The position numbers and the translations under genes were made by a program. Of a stretch of DNA of 64,000 nucleotides, positions 15,792 through 24,500 are shown piece after piece; position 1 is the stretch's first letter, and each line of letters opens with the position of its first letter. The DNA is taken from positions 43,614 to 107,613 of the forward strand of contig NZ_LPNR01000118.1 of the NCBI RefSeq assembly GCF_019266065.1, written 5' to 3'. Source of the DNA: Nocardia sp. MH4 (lineage in GTDB: Bacteria > Actinomycetota > Actinomycetes > Mycobacteriales > Mycobacteriaceae). The notes beneath the pieces were generated by a model, which saw only the letters and a list, made by a program, of their open reading frames with translations, was not told where the DNA came from and made no database searches.

Positions 15792-16231
15792 CCCTGTGCT
15801 CCTTCAGCGTCGAGCGCCGTGAGTCCGGCGCGGATCGCGGCCGCGGTCGAGTTCGGTTCGTGGGGGCGGCGCAGCAGGAAGCCCTTGGCGAAGCTGAGCT
15901 TGTCCCCGTGTCTACGCGGCACCACGTGCAGGTGCACATGGCCGACGGTCTGGAAGGCCGCGATTCCGTCGTTGAGGATGAGATTGGCGCCGTCGCTGCT
16001 CAAGTCGCTACGGCGCAGGGCGCGCGCGAGCCGGTGCCCGGTGCGGAAGAGTGTCGCGCCCAGATCGGGGGCGAGATCGTCGAGCTCGGTGGCGTGCTGC
16101 TTGGGAACGACCAGGGTGTGCCCGCGGGTGATCGGCCTGATGTCGAGGAACGCGCACACCGCGTCGTCCTCGTAGACCTTGGTCGCGGGCGCGGCACCCG
16201 CCACGATCCGACAGAAGACGCAGTCGTTCAC
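15788..16231 (-). CDS. HIT family (histidine triad) nucleotide-binding protein
   Basis: 147-aa protein with the catalytic histidine triad HVHLHV (His98, His100, His102) and an N-terminal Cys4-x2-Cys7 pair typical of bacterial HinT-like hydrolases. These split AMP from phosphoramidates or bind nucleotides. It is slightly longer than a minimal HinT because of a C-terminal Ala-rich tail. The start is a GTG at 16231. First gene of the HIT - mycothiol enzyme - S51 set, each overlapping the next by a few bases. Confidence 0.9.
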   Translation of the reverse strand: MNDCVFCRIVAGAAPATKVYEDDAVCAFLDIRPITRGHTLVVPKQHATELDDLAPDLGATLFRTGHRLARALRRSDLSSDGANLILNDGIAAFQTVGHVHLHVVPRRHGDKLSFAKGFLLRRPHEPNSTAAAIRAGLTALDAEGAQG

Positions 16232-16638
16232 AGCGACGACCCTACGGTGTGGCGTGGGTCGCGCAACAGTCCGAACCCCGCACCGACATGACGCGCGTCA
16301 CGTATGTCGAGTAACCGGTCGGCTGACCAGCATTCGGACGTGGAAGTAAGTAGCCCACCTTCATGTGCGGTCTTGTCCGGCCCTACCTGCGGCGACGAAT
16401 GTGATCATGGCCGCGGGGCCGCGGCCGCCGTGCGGAAAGGTCGTCAACTTGGCGAAACGGGTCGGGTCTGTCCTATTTCCCAGTGGATGGTCCAGCCCGC
16501 CGATGTGACGGGCATCTCGGCTAGGCTCACCGCGAGCCGAGTACAGTAGCGAGGATTTCAGCCGAACCTACTCGCAAGTAACGTCGGCTGACCCGTTGTT
16601 CCCCGGCTCGAAGCCAGCACAAGAAGGAAGTCTGACTA
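16232..16638. other. Long intergenic region upstream of pntAA
   Basis: About 407 bp between the divergent HIT and pntAA starts. The region is richer in A+T than the genes. It holds the inverted repeat at 16516-16541, a short palindrome TACTCGCAAGTA at 16569-16580, and the pntAA ribosome binding site AAGGAAG near 16624. An 81-codon open frame (16304-16549) has no coding character and no ribosome binding site. I see no tRNA or recognisable riboswitch, but the length leaves room for a regulated leader or small RNA. Confidence 0.4.
16516..16541 (+). promoter_or_regulatory. Inverted repeat in the pntAA upstream region
   Basis: Perfect 7-bp arms, CTCGGCT (16516-16522) and AGCCGAG (16535-16541), separated by 12 bp. 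The site is about 100 bp before the pntAA start. It could be an operator or a leader hairpin; nothing here tells which. Confidence 0.35.
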
Positions 16639-17757
16639 GTGGAGACAACGCAAAACGTGGGCGAGGGTTCGCCGCGCGGCGCGCGTGTCGGAGTCGTTCG
16701 CGAGTCCGGCCCGGGTGAGCGGCGGGTCGCATTGGTGCCCAAGATCATCCCCGCCCTGTCCAAGCAGGGTGTCGAGGTGGTCGTGGAAGCCGGTGCCGGC
16801 CTCGGCGCCCTCATCCCCGACGAAGCCTTTGTCGAGGCGGGCGCGACCATCGGTGATCCGTGGTCGGCCGAGGTCGTGGTCAAGGTCGCCCCGCCCAGCG
16901 ATGCCGAGGTGGCCAAGCTGTCCTCCGGACAGACTCTGATCGGGTTCCTCACGCCCCGCAACGCCGAGAACCAGATCGGCGCGCTGCGCTCCGCCGGTGT
17001 GCAGGCCTTCGCGGTCGAGGCGATTCCGCGTATCTCGCGCGCGCAGGTGATGGACGCGCTGTCCTCGCAGGCCAACGTCGCCGGATACAAGGCCGTGCTG
17101 CTCGCCGCCTCGGAGTCCACCCGCTTCTTCCCGATGCTGACCACCGCCGCGGGCACCGTGAAGCCGGCCACCGTGCTGGTGCTCGGTGTCGGTGTCGCCG
17201 GTCTGCAGGCGCTGGCCACGGCCAAGCGCCTCGGCGGCCGCACCACCGGCTACGACGTGCGTCCCGAGGTCGCCGACCAGGTGCGCTCGGTCGGCGCCCA
17301 GTGGCTCGACCTGGGCATCGACGCCGCCGGTGAGGGTGGCTACGCCCGCGAACTCACCGACGACGAGAAGGCCCAGCAGCAGAAGGCCCTCGAAGACGCC
17401 ATCAAGGGCTTCGACGTGGTCATCACCACCGCGCTGGTGCCGGGTCGTCCCGCGCCGCGCCTGGTCACCGCCGCCGCCGTGGAGGGCATGAAGCCCGGCA
17501 GCGTGATCGTCGACCTGGCCGGGGAGACCGGCGGCAACTGCGAGCTCACCGAGCCCGGACAGACCGTGGTCAAGCACGAGGTGACCATCGCCTCGCCGCT
17601 GAACCTGCCCGCCACCATGCCCGAGCACGCCAGCGAGCTGTACTCCAAGAACATCGCGGCCCTGCTGGAGCTGATGCTGGTCGACGGCAAGCTCGCGCCC
17701 GATTTCGAGGACCAGGTGCTGGCCGATTCCTGTGTCACCCGTGAGGTGGAAGCCTGA
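16639..17757 (+). CDS. pntAA: NAD(P) transhydrogenase subunit alpha part 1 (domain I, NAD binding)
   Basis: 372-aa soluble domain I of the proton-translocating transhydrogenase, which passes hydride from NADH to NADP+ using the proton gradient. Alanine-dehydrogenase/PNT N-terminal and NAD-binding domains are present. The dinucleotide fold is at residues 179-195 (VLVLGVGVAGLQALATA), with RESGPGERRVAL near residue 21. As in mycobacteria and nocardiae, alpha is split into two genes. The start is a GTG at 16639 preceded by AAGGAAG. The stop overlaps the pntAB ATG in TGATG (17755-17759). Confidence 0.96.
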   Translation: METTQNVGEGSPRGARVGVVRESGPGERRVALVPKIIPALSKQGVEVVVEAGAGLGALIPDEAFVEAGATIGDPWSAEVVVKVAPPSDAEVAKLSSGQTLIGFLTPRNAENQIGALRSAGVQAFAVEAIPRISRAQVMDALSSQANVAGYKAVLLAASESTRFFPMLTTAAGTVKPATVLVLGVGVAGLQALATAKRLGGRTTGYDVRPEVADQVRSVGAQWLDLGIDAAGEGGYARELTDDEKAQQQKALEDAIKGFDVVITTALVPGRPAPRLVTAAAVEGMKPGSVIVDLAGETGGNCELTEPGQTVVKHEVTIASPLNLPATMPEHASELYSKNIAALLELMLVDGKLAPDFEDQVLADSCVTREVEA

Positions 17758-18059
17758 TGTACACCGAACTTCTCGCCAATATCGCGATCCTGGTCCTGTC
17801 CGGATTCGTCGGCTTCGCCGTCATCTCCAAGGTCCCCAACACCCTGCACACCCCGCTGATGTCGGGCACCAACGCCATCCACGGCATCGTGGTGCTCGGT
17901 GCGCTGGTGACGCTGGGCAACGTGAAGGACCCGTCCCTGCTGGTCCAGATCATCCTGTTCGTCGCCGTGGTGTTCGGAACGCTGAACGTCATCGGTGGCT
18001 TCGTGGTCACCGACCGCATGCTCGGCATGTTCAAGGGTAAGAAGAAGGCGGCCGAGTGA
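17757..18059 (+). CDS. pntAB: NAD(P) transhydrogenase subunit alpha part 2 (membrane domain II)
   Basis: 100-aa membrane protein with three to four hydrophobic helices (ANIAILVLSGFVGFAVI, HGIVVLGALVTLG, LLVQIILFVAVVFG), making the alpha half of the proton channel. Length is normal for a free-standing PntAB. It overlaps pntAA upstream and its TGA (18057-18059) overlaps the pntB start, so the three subunits are translationally coupled, consistent with fixed stoichiometry. Confidence 0.95.
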   Translation: MYTELLANIAILVLSGFVGFAVISKVPNTLHTPLMSGTNAIHGIVVLGALVTLGNVKDPSLLVQIILFVAVVFGTLNVIGGFVVTDRMLGMFKGKKKAAE

Positions 18060-19498
18060 TGCACGCAGTCGACAACATGACCTACCTGGTCAACGGCCTC
18101 TACATCGTGGCCTTCTCCATGTTCATCTACGGCCTGATGGGCCTGACCGGTCCGAAGACCGCGGTGCGCGGCAACCAGATCGCCGCGGTCGGCATGGCCA
18201 TCGCCGTGATCGCCACGCTGATCTCGGTGCGCCACGCGGACCTGATCAACTGGATCCTGATCGGCGCGGGCCTGGTCGTCGGTGTGGCACTGGGTGTTCC
18301 GCCCGCCGTGCGCACCAAGATGACCGAGATGCCGCAGCTGGTCGCCGCGTTCAACGGTGTCGGTGGTGGCACGGTCGCGCTCATCGCGTGGGCCGAGTTC
18401 ATCGACAGCTCGGGCTTCTCGGCGCTGCACGACGAGCCGAACATCCACATCATCATCGGCTCGCTGTTCGCCGCGGTGATCGGTTCGGTCTCGTTCTGGG
18501 GCTCGATCATCGCCTTCGCCAAGCTGCAGGAGATCCTGTCCGGCAAGCCGATCAGCGTCGGCCGCCTGCAGCAGCCGCTGAACCTGCTGCTGCTCGTCGG
18601 CGCGATCGTGTGCGCCGTGGTCATCGGCCTCGGCGCCGACAACGGCGGCGTCTCGCAGCTGTGGATGATCGGCCTGCTGGTGCTGGCCGGTGTGCTCGGC
18701 CTGATGGTCGTGCTGCCGATCGGTGGCGCGGACATGCCGGTCGTCATCTCGCTGCTCAACGCCCTGACCGGGCTGTCGGCCGCGGCCGCGGGCCTGGCGC
18801 TGAACAACACCGCGATGATCGTCGCGGGCATGATCGTCGGCGCGTCCGGCACCATCCTGACCAACCTCATGGCCAAGGCCATGAACCGCTCCATCCCGGC
18901 CATCGTCGCCGGTGGTTTCGGTGGCGGCGGCGGTGCGGCCGGTGGCGGCGCCGGTGGCGAGAACAAGCAGGCCAAGGCCACCTCGGCCGCCGACGCCGCG
19001 ATCCAGATGGCCTACGCCAACCAGGTCATCGTGGTGCCCGGCTACGGTATGGCCGTCGCCCAGGCCCAGCACGCGGTCAAGGAGATGGCCTCGCTGCTCG
19101 AGGGCAAGGGTGTCGAGGTCAAGTACGCGATCCACCCGGTCGCCGGTCGCATGCCCGGGCACATGAACGTGCTGCTGGCCGAGGCCGAGGTCTCCTACGA
19201 CGCGATGAAGGAAATGGACGACATCAACGGCGAATTCGGCCGTACCGATGTGGTCCTGGTCATCGGCGCCAACGATGTCACCAACCCGGCCGCCCGCGAG
19301 GACAAGTCCAGCCCGATCTACGGCATGCCGGTCCTCAACGTCGACCAGGCCAAGAGCGTCATCGTGCTCAAGCGCTCGATGAACTCCGGCTTCGCCGGCA
19401 TCGACAATCCGCTGTTCTACGCCGATCACACCTCCATGCTGTTCGGCGACGCCAAGAAGTCCGTCGGTGCGGTCACCGAGGAACTCAAGGCGCTGTAA
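18059..19498 (+). CDS. pntB: NAD(P) transhydrogenase subunit beta
   Basis: About 479-aa subunit. The N-terminal membrane domain has about nine helices. A Gly-rich hinge (GGFGGGGGAAGGGAGG, near residue 300) follows, then the NADP(H)-binding domain III with GYGMAVAQAQ and VIGANDVTNPAA. The preferred start is the ATG at 18059 in a TGATG overlap with pntAB; a GTG at 18056 is one codon earlier in the same frame. Together with PntAA and PntAB it forms the membrane transhydrogenase. A strong hairpin follows the stop. Confidence 0.95.
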   Translation: MHAVDNMTYLVNGLYIVAFSMFIYGLMGLTGPKTAVRGNQIAAVGMAIAVIATLISVRHADLINWILIGAGLVVGVALGVPPAVRTKMTEMPQLVAAFNGVGGGTVALIAWAEFIDSSGFSALHDEPNIHIIIGSLFAAVIGSVSFWGSIIAFAKLQEILSGKPISVGRLQQPLNLLLLVGAIVCAVVIGLGADNGGVSQLWMIGLLVLAGVLGLMVVLPIGGADMPVVISLLNALTGLSAAAAGLALNNTAMIVAGMIVGASGTILTNLMAKAMNRSIPAIVAGGFGGGGGAAGGGAGGENKQAKATSAADAAIQMAYANQVIVVPGYGMAVAQAQHAVKEMASLLEGKGVEVKYAIHPVAGRMPGHMNVLLAEAEVSYDAMKEMDDINGEFGRTDVVLVIGANDVTNPAAREDKSSPIYGMPVLNVDQAKSVIVLKRSMNSGFAGIDNPLFYADHTSMLFGDAKKSVGAVTEELKAL

Positions 19499-19511
19499 GT
19501 CGCCACGTCCC

Positions 19512-19548
19512 GGGGCCCTTGCCGTTCATCGCGAACGGCAAGGGCCCC
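19512..19548 (+). terminator. Terminator hairpin after pntB
   Basis: A perfect 16-bp inverted repeat (19512-19527 with 19533-19548) around a 5-base loop starts 13 bases after the pntB stop. Only two T residues follow directly, so it is a strong stem without a clear U-run, common in GC-rich actinobacteria. It may also serve the convergent gene ending at 19562. Confidence 0.85.
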
Positions 19549-19561
19549 TTGCGTTGTCGGC

Positions 19562-20305
19562 TCAGAACAGCCGGTTGTACTTGCGGGTCCCCGGGAGATC
19601 CGGATAGGGGCAATCGGCGGAACCGGTGCGCAGGGTCGCGGTGGCGTCATCGGGGGCGATCCACTGGAGCTTGCCGCTGTCCAGCCAGGGTCTCAGATCG
19701 AAGTCCTTGCTGTTGGAGCCCCAGTTGTCGTCCCAGGCGGCGTACCGGCCCGGAGCCCGAACGACGTCGTAATGGTCACTGCCCCACACCGGTTCGAGCG
19801 CGATGCCGCGCGGCCGGTACACGGAGCAGTGGTAGGTGATCGGCCAGCCGGTGTGCGGACCGACCCGCAGCTGGGTGATCACGGCGCGTATCTCGGGATG
19901 GCCGAGTACCTGGGGATACACATAGGGCACGTCGGGGCCTACGCGGCGGGCGAACGGCGCGGGCGCGGGCGGGCCGTCGAGCCGCATCGCACCGGCCATC
20001 AACAACCAGGTGTGCGGTACGGGGTCCAAGCGGCGAACCGGGTTGGACGACATCCAGAACCACCCGTCGACATCGACGATGTCGAGCGGCCAGTACACCA
20101 GCTGTCCGGTGAACGCGCACCGCGAGACCACGATGTCGGGCAGCAGTTCCTGGTACCGGGCGTGGAGCGCGGAGAAACGCTGGTAGGCCGCCCAGCCGTC
20201 GTCGGTGGCGCCCAGCTCCTGGTAGCGGGCGGTGAAGTGATTGCCTTCCGCGAGCAGAGCCGAACGCTCGGTGACGAACGGCTCCACTCCGACGATCTTG
20301 CGCAC
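19562..20305 (-). CDS. Orphan protein of unknown function
   Basis: About 247-aa soluble protein, not recognised. It is rich in aromatic residues and Pro (GWFWMSSNPVRR, PHTWLLMAG, DVPYVYPQVLG, YHCSVYRPRGIALEPVWG) and has no signal peptide or membrane helix. The GTG at 20305 is preferred because GGAGTGGGGGG lies just upstream of it. An ATG at 20353 would add 16 low-complexity residues. The gene converges on pntB across the shared hairpin and has no obvious link to either neighbour. Confidence 0.6.
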   Translation of the reverse strand: MRKIVGVEPFVTERSALLAEGNHFTARYQELGATDDGWAAYQRFSALHARYQELLPDIVVSRCAFTGQLVYWPLDIVDVDGWFWMSSNPVRRLDPVPHTWLLMAGAMRLDGPPAPAPFARRVGPDVPYVYPQVLGHPEIRAVITQLRVGPHTGWPITYHCSVYRPRGIALEPVWGSDHYDVVRAPGRYAAWDDNWGSNSKDFDLRPWLDSGKLQWIAPDDATATLRTGSADCPYPDLPGTRKYNRLF

Positions 20306-20409
20306 CGTTGACCCCCCACTCCCACGCGACTGTCGCGGAACCGACTGTGCCACAGCCGGAATCCTCGGCCAACCCGTCCGTGCGTGGTGCGGTGCCGCCG
20401 AAACGCGGC

Positions 20410-20443
20410 CACCCCGCCCGCTGGAGGTCCGGCGGACGGGGTG
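20410..20443 (-). terminator. Probable terminator of the NRPS-fepB operon
   Basis: Imperfect 12-bp stem (20410-20421 with 20432-20443, one C-A mismatch) with a 10-base loop, starting about 27 bases past the stop of the siderophore-binding lipoprotein gene on the minus strand. There is no U-run. Confidence 0.55.
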
Positions 20444-20469
20444 ATCGGGACGGCGTCGGTGCCCGAGGA

Positions 20470-21471
20470 CTACTTCTTGAAGCGCTCGGCCAGCAGATCG
20501 AGGGTCGCCATGGCCTGCCGGTAGTCCGGCCGCTTGCTGGCGGCGGGCAGCTCGTAGACCTGGCCCCGCTGGAAGGCGGGCAGCATGGCCAGCGCCGGGT
20601 CCTGCTTCAGCTGGGCGATGTCGCGGCCGCCGTCGAGCTTGATCACGAACAGCACCGGAGCGTCGACGACGGTGCTCAGCAGTTCGGGGCTGAAGGTGAC
20701 CCAGTCACCGGCCTCGGCCTTGGTCGGGTTGCCCGCCTTCGCTTCGATCTTGTCGTCGACGGTGAAGCCGACCCCGGACAGCAGCGTGGCCAGCGGGGTG
20801 TTGGGGGCGAGCAGGATGGGCTTGCCATCGGACTGGGACTGCATCACCGCCGTCGCGCCCTGCGGCAGCCGCACGGCGGATTTCACCTCGTCGACCCGCG
20901 TGTTGTAGGCGGTGATCATGCCGTCGACCTTCTCGGGGCGGTTGACGAAGTCGGCCACCGCCTTCAGCTGGTCCTGCCAGTTGGCGAGGTTGGACGCCAC
21001 CAGCGCGGTGGGCGCGACCGCGGCCAGCTTGTCGTAGTTCTTGATCGTCTGCTGACCCGGCCAGCCCGGTCCGCCGCCGATGATCAGGTCGGGCTGCTGG
21101 GCGGCGATGAACTCCAGGTTCAGGTCGTCGCCGGAGGGCACCGCCACGGTGCCCTGTGCCTCGGCGTCGGCGGCCCAGGCGGCGGGGAACTCGCCGGGCT
21201 GCAGCGTGACACCCAGAATCCGTGGATCCGCGGCCTTCACCTTGGCGTCGAGGTCGAACAGGTACCCGGCGAGCGCGCCGTTGAGGACCACGATGCGCTG
21301 CGGGTCGGCGGGCACGGTGACCGGGCCCTTGGCGGTTTCCACCTGGCGAGTGCCGGACTCGGCCGCCTGCTCGGAGGTGGAGCTGCCGCAGCCCACGGCC
21401 GTCGCGGTCACCGCGACGATCAGGAGGGCGACGGCGGCACGCATGCGTGCCGTCATTCGGTGCGCTGACAT
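20470..21471 (-). CDS. Siderophore ABC transporter substrate-binding lipoprotein (FepB/FecB type), copy 1
   Basis: 333-aa exported lipoprotein that should capture the ferric siderophore outside the membrane. It has a signal peptide with a lipobox (TAVGC, Cys28), then a periplasmic-binding-protein fold (PADPQRIVVLNG, LEFIAAQQPDLIIGG). It lies 34 bp downstream of the siderophore NRPS and is presumably expressed from the NRPS iron box. A paralogue at 37047-38042 is clearly related throughout. Only one permease/ATPase set is visible, so both lipoproteins may feed FepDGC. Ligand specificity is inferred from context. Confidence 0.92.
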   Translation of the reverse strand: MSAHRMTARMRAAVALLIVAVTATAVGCGSSTSEQAAESGTRQVETAKGPVTVPADPQRIVVLNGALAGYLFDLDAKVKAADPRILGVTLQPGEFPAAWAADAEAQGTVAVPSGDDLNLEFIAAQQPDLIIGGGPGWPGQQTIKNYDKLAAVAPTALVASNLANWQDQLKAVADFVNRPEKVDGMITAYNTRVDEVKSAVRLPQGATAVMQSQSDGKPILLAPNTPLATLLSGVGFTVDDKIEAKAGNPTKAEAGDWVTFSPELLSTVVDAPVLFVIKLDGGRDIAQLKQDPALAMLPAFQRGQVYELPAASKRPDYRQAMATLDLLAERFKK

Positions 21472-21505
21472 GGAGTGATTTCCTTCTTTCTATCCAGGTG
21501 GAAGG

Positions 21506-24500
21506 TCAGGTGCGGATCGCGGGATCCACGTCGAGCAGCGCGGCGACCTCGGTCCAGCCGGTCGGCATCGCGATCTCGTTGTGTGTGTAGGGAAGTCGCC
21601 GGACCACCAGGTGCGCGCCCGCGGCCTGCCACCCGGTGAGCTGGGCGTGCACGCGTTCGGGTTCCAGGCCGTTGTCCGCGCAGTACAGGGCCATCGGGCC
21701 GCGATAGCGCGGTGACGCGGACTCGGTGACCATGCGCAGCAGCTCGGTCGCCGCGTTGCGCACCACTTCCGCCAATTCCGGTGCGTACTCCGCGATTTCG
21801 GGCAGCAGCGCGTCCATGCCGGAGGGGTCGGCCAGGGTCGCGGCGGCCCGATCGGTCAGGTTCGACAGCGGATGCGAGTCCAGCAGACCAACGAAGCCGA
21901 CCTGCTCGCCCTCGTCCTCCAGAATGGCCGCCATCGCGTGGGCCAGGTTGCCGCCCAGTGAGTAGCCGAGCAGGTGGTACGGGCCTCGCGGCTGGATGCG
22001 GCGCACGGCGTCGAGGTAGAACCGGGCCAGATCGTCGAGCGTGGGCGTCCGCCTGTTCGGCTCGGTGAGCTGGGGCATCTGCACACCGATGATCGGCCGG
22101 TCGGCCCGCAGCAGCCGGGCCAGCGGCGCGTACTTCCAGGCGGTGCCGCCGATTTGGTGGATGCAGAACAGCGGTGGGGCCGATCCCTCGGCGCGCAGCT
22201 CCAGCACCGGATCGAGGCGGCTGCCCAGACTGGCGAGACCGTTCGCCGGTCGCGCCGCGGTGGGATCGACCGCGCCGATCCGGGCCGCGAGCGCACGTGG
22301 TGTGGGAGCGCTGAAGACGTCGTCGAGGACGGCGGGCAGGTCGGCCCGGGTCAACCGGCCGATCAGCCGCACCGCGAGCAGCGAGTGCCCGCCCTGATCG
22401 AAGAAGTCGTCGTCCGCGCCGACCTCGTCGATCGACAGGACCGCGGCCATGGCCTGACGGATCGCGTCGAGCAGGCCGGGTTCGGTCGGCGCCGGTGTGG
22501 TCGCCGTGGCGGGTGTGTGCGCGGGGGCCGCCCCGGGCCGGACGGATTCCGGCGCGGGCAGTTCCTGCCGGGCGATCTTCTCGGTCGCGGTGCGCGGGAT
22601 GTGATCGAGCACCAGGAAGGCGGCGGGAATCATGTACGCGGGCAGCGCTGTTCGCAGCTGCTCGCGCACCGCGTCGGTGTCGAGCACGGTCCCGGACTCG
22701 GCGATGAGGTAGGCGACCAGGCGCTGGTCACCCGGGGTGTCCTCGCGCAGCAGCACCACCGCGTGGGCCACTCCGGCACAGGTGAGCAGGGCGGATTCGA
22801 TATCGCCCAGTTCGACGCGCTGGCCGCGCAACTTCACCTGGCTGTCGGTGCGGCCGACGTACTCGAGCTCACCGCGCGGGTTCCTTCGCACGAGATCGCC
22901 GGTGCGGTACATCCTTTCGCCCGTCCCGTACGGGTCGGCCACGAAGGCGGCCGCGCTCAGGTCGGGACGGGCCAGGTAGCCGCGCGCCAGCCGGACGCCG
23001 GTCAGGTAGAGCTCGCCGACGGTTCCCTCGGGTACCGGCCGCAGCCGGTCGTCGAGGATGCGGATCGGATCGGCGGGCGCGCCGACCGGCACCGAGGTCG
23101 TGTCGGCGTCGACGGTCTGGTGGAAGGTGAAGCCGATCGCGGCCTCGGTGGGACCGTAGAAGTTGTACACGGCGGTGCCGGTCAGCGCGCGCATGCGCTG
23201 CGCGGTCGCGGGCGGCAGCACCTCACCGCCGGTGAGGACACAGCGCAGGTCCGTGCAGCCCGAGAGGTCGGCCTCCTCGGCGAGCACGGTCAGCAGGGAG
23301 GTCGTCATCCACATCGCGGTCACGCGCTCGGTGCTCATGAGCCGCGCCTGGTAGTAGGGATCGCTGTGCCCGCCCGGCCGGGCCAGCACGATCCGCGCGC
23401 CGACGCACAGCGGCAGGAACATCTCCAGGAGCGAGGCGTCGAAGATCGGCGGCGTGCGGTAGAGCATGGTGTCGCCCGGCCCGAACCGGCGTTCGCGGTG
23501 CAGCCACTCGAAGGTGGAGATGATCGAGGCGTGCGAGAGGCTCACGCCCTTGGGCACCCCGGTGGAGCCGGAGGTGAACAGCAGGCAGGCGGTGTTGGCC
23601 GGGCGCAGCGGCGCGCGCCGGTCGGCGTCGGTGAGCGCCGCGTCGGCGAATCCGCTGCTGTCGGCCTGGTCCAGCGAGCGCAGCACCATGGCGGGCGCGG
23701 CCGTGGCGAGGATCTGCTCGACGCGCTGTGCGGGCTGTTCCGGGTCCACCGGCAGGTACACGCCACCGGCCCGGCAGATCGCGTGCGCCGTGACGACCGA
23801 ATCGATGGAGCGTGGCATGGCGACGGCGACCACGGTCTCGGGACCGACGCCGCGCGAGACGAGCCACCGGGCAAGACGATTCACCCTGGCATCGAATTCG
23901 CCGTAGTCGAGGGTGACGTCCTGCGCGGTGATCGCGGGGGCCGCCGGATCGACGGGCGTGCCCCAGACGGCGAGCGTGTCGCCGTGGGGGACCGGCTGTT
24001 CGCCGGTGGGCTGTGCGACGGCGGCGGTCGATGCCGTCGCGACCGGCACGGGTGTGAGCGGTGCGAGGAACATCGCGGGACGCAGGTCCGTGTCGGCGAT
24101 GACCGCGGTCAGGATCTCGGTGATCCGCTCGGCGATCCGGGCGAGCGTGCTGTCGTGGACGGCGGCGCGGTCGTACCAGATCACCAGCGTCAGCTGATCG
24201 CCCGGCGGGGCGATCAAGGTCAGCGGATAGTGCGTGTTGCCGTGATTGTGGAATTCGCCGCGGCGCAGCTCGTGCGACTCCGGCTGCCCGGCACCGGAAT
24301 CCGGGAAGTTCTCGAAGGCGACCAGGGTGTCGAACAATGTCCCGAGGCCCGCGATCCGTTCGATCTCCGCCAGGCCCGCGTAGTCGAATTCCTGCATGGC
24401 GAACTGGTTGTCCTGGAGCTCGGCCAGCTGCGCGAGCAGCGCGCGCTCGGGGTCCACGGCGCAGCGCACCGGCACGGTGTTGGCGAACAGGCCGACGATG

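Noticed and set aside
16304..16549. 81-codon open frame upstream of pntAA
   Set aside because: No ribosome binding site, Cys/Ser-rich low-quality protein, and it lies within a promoter region.
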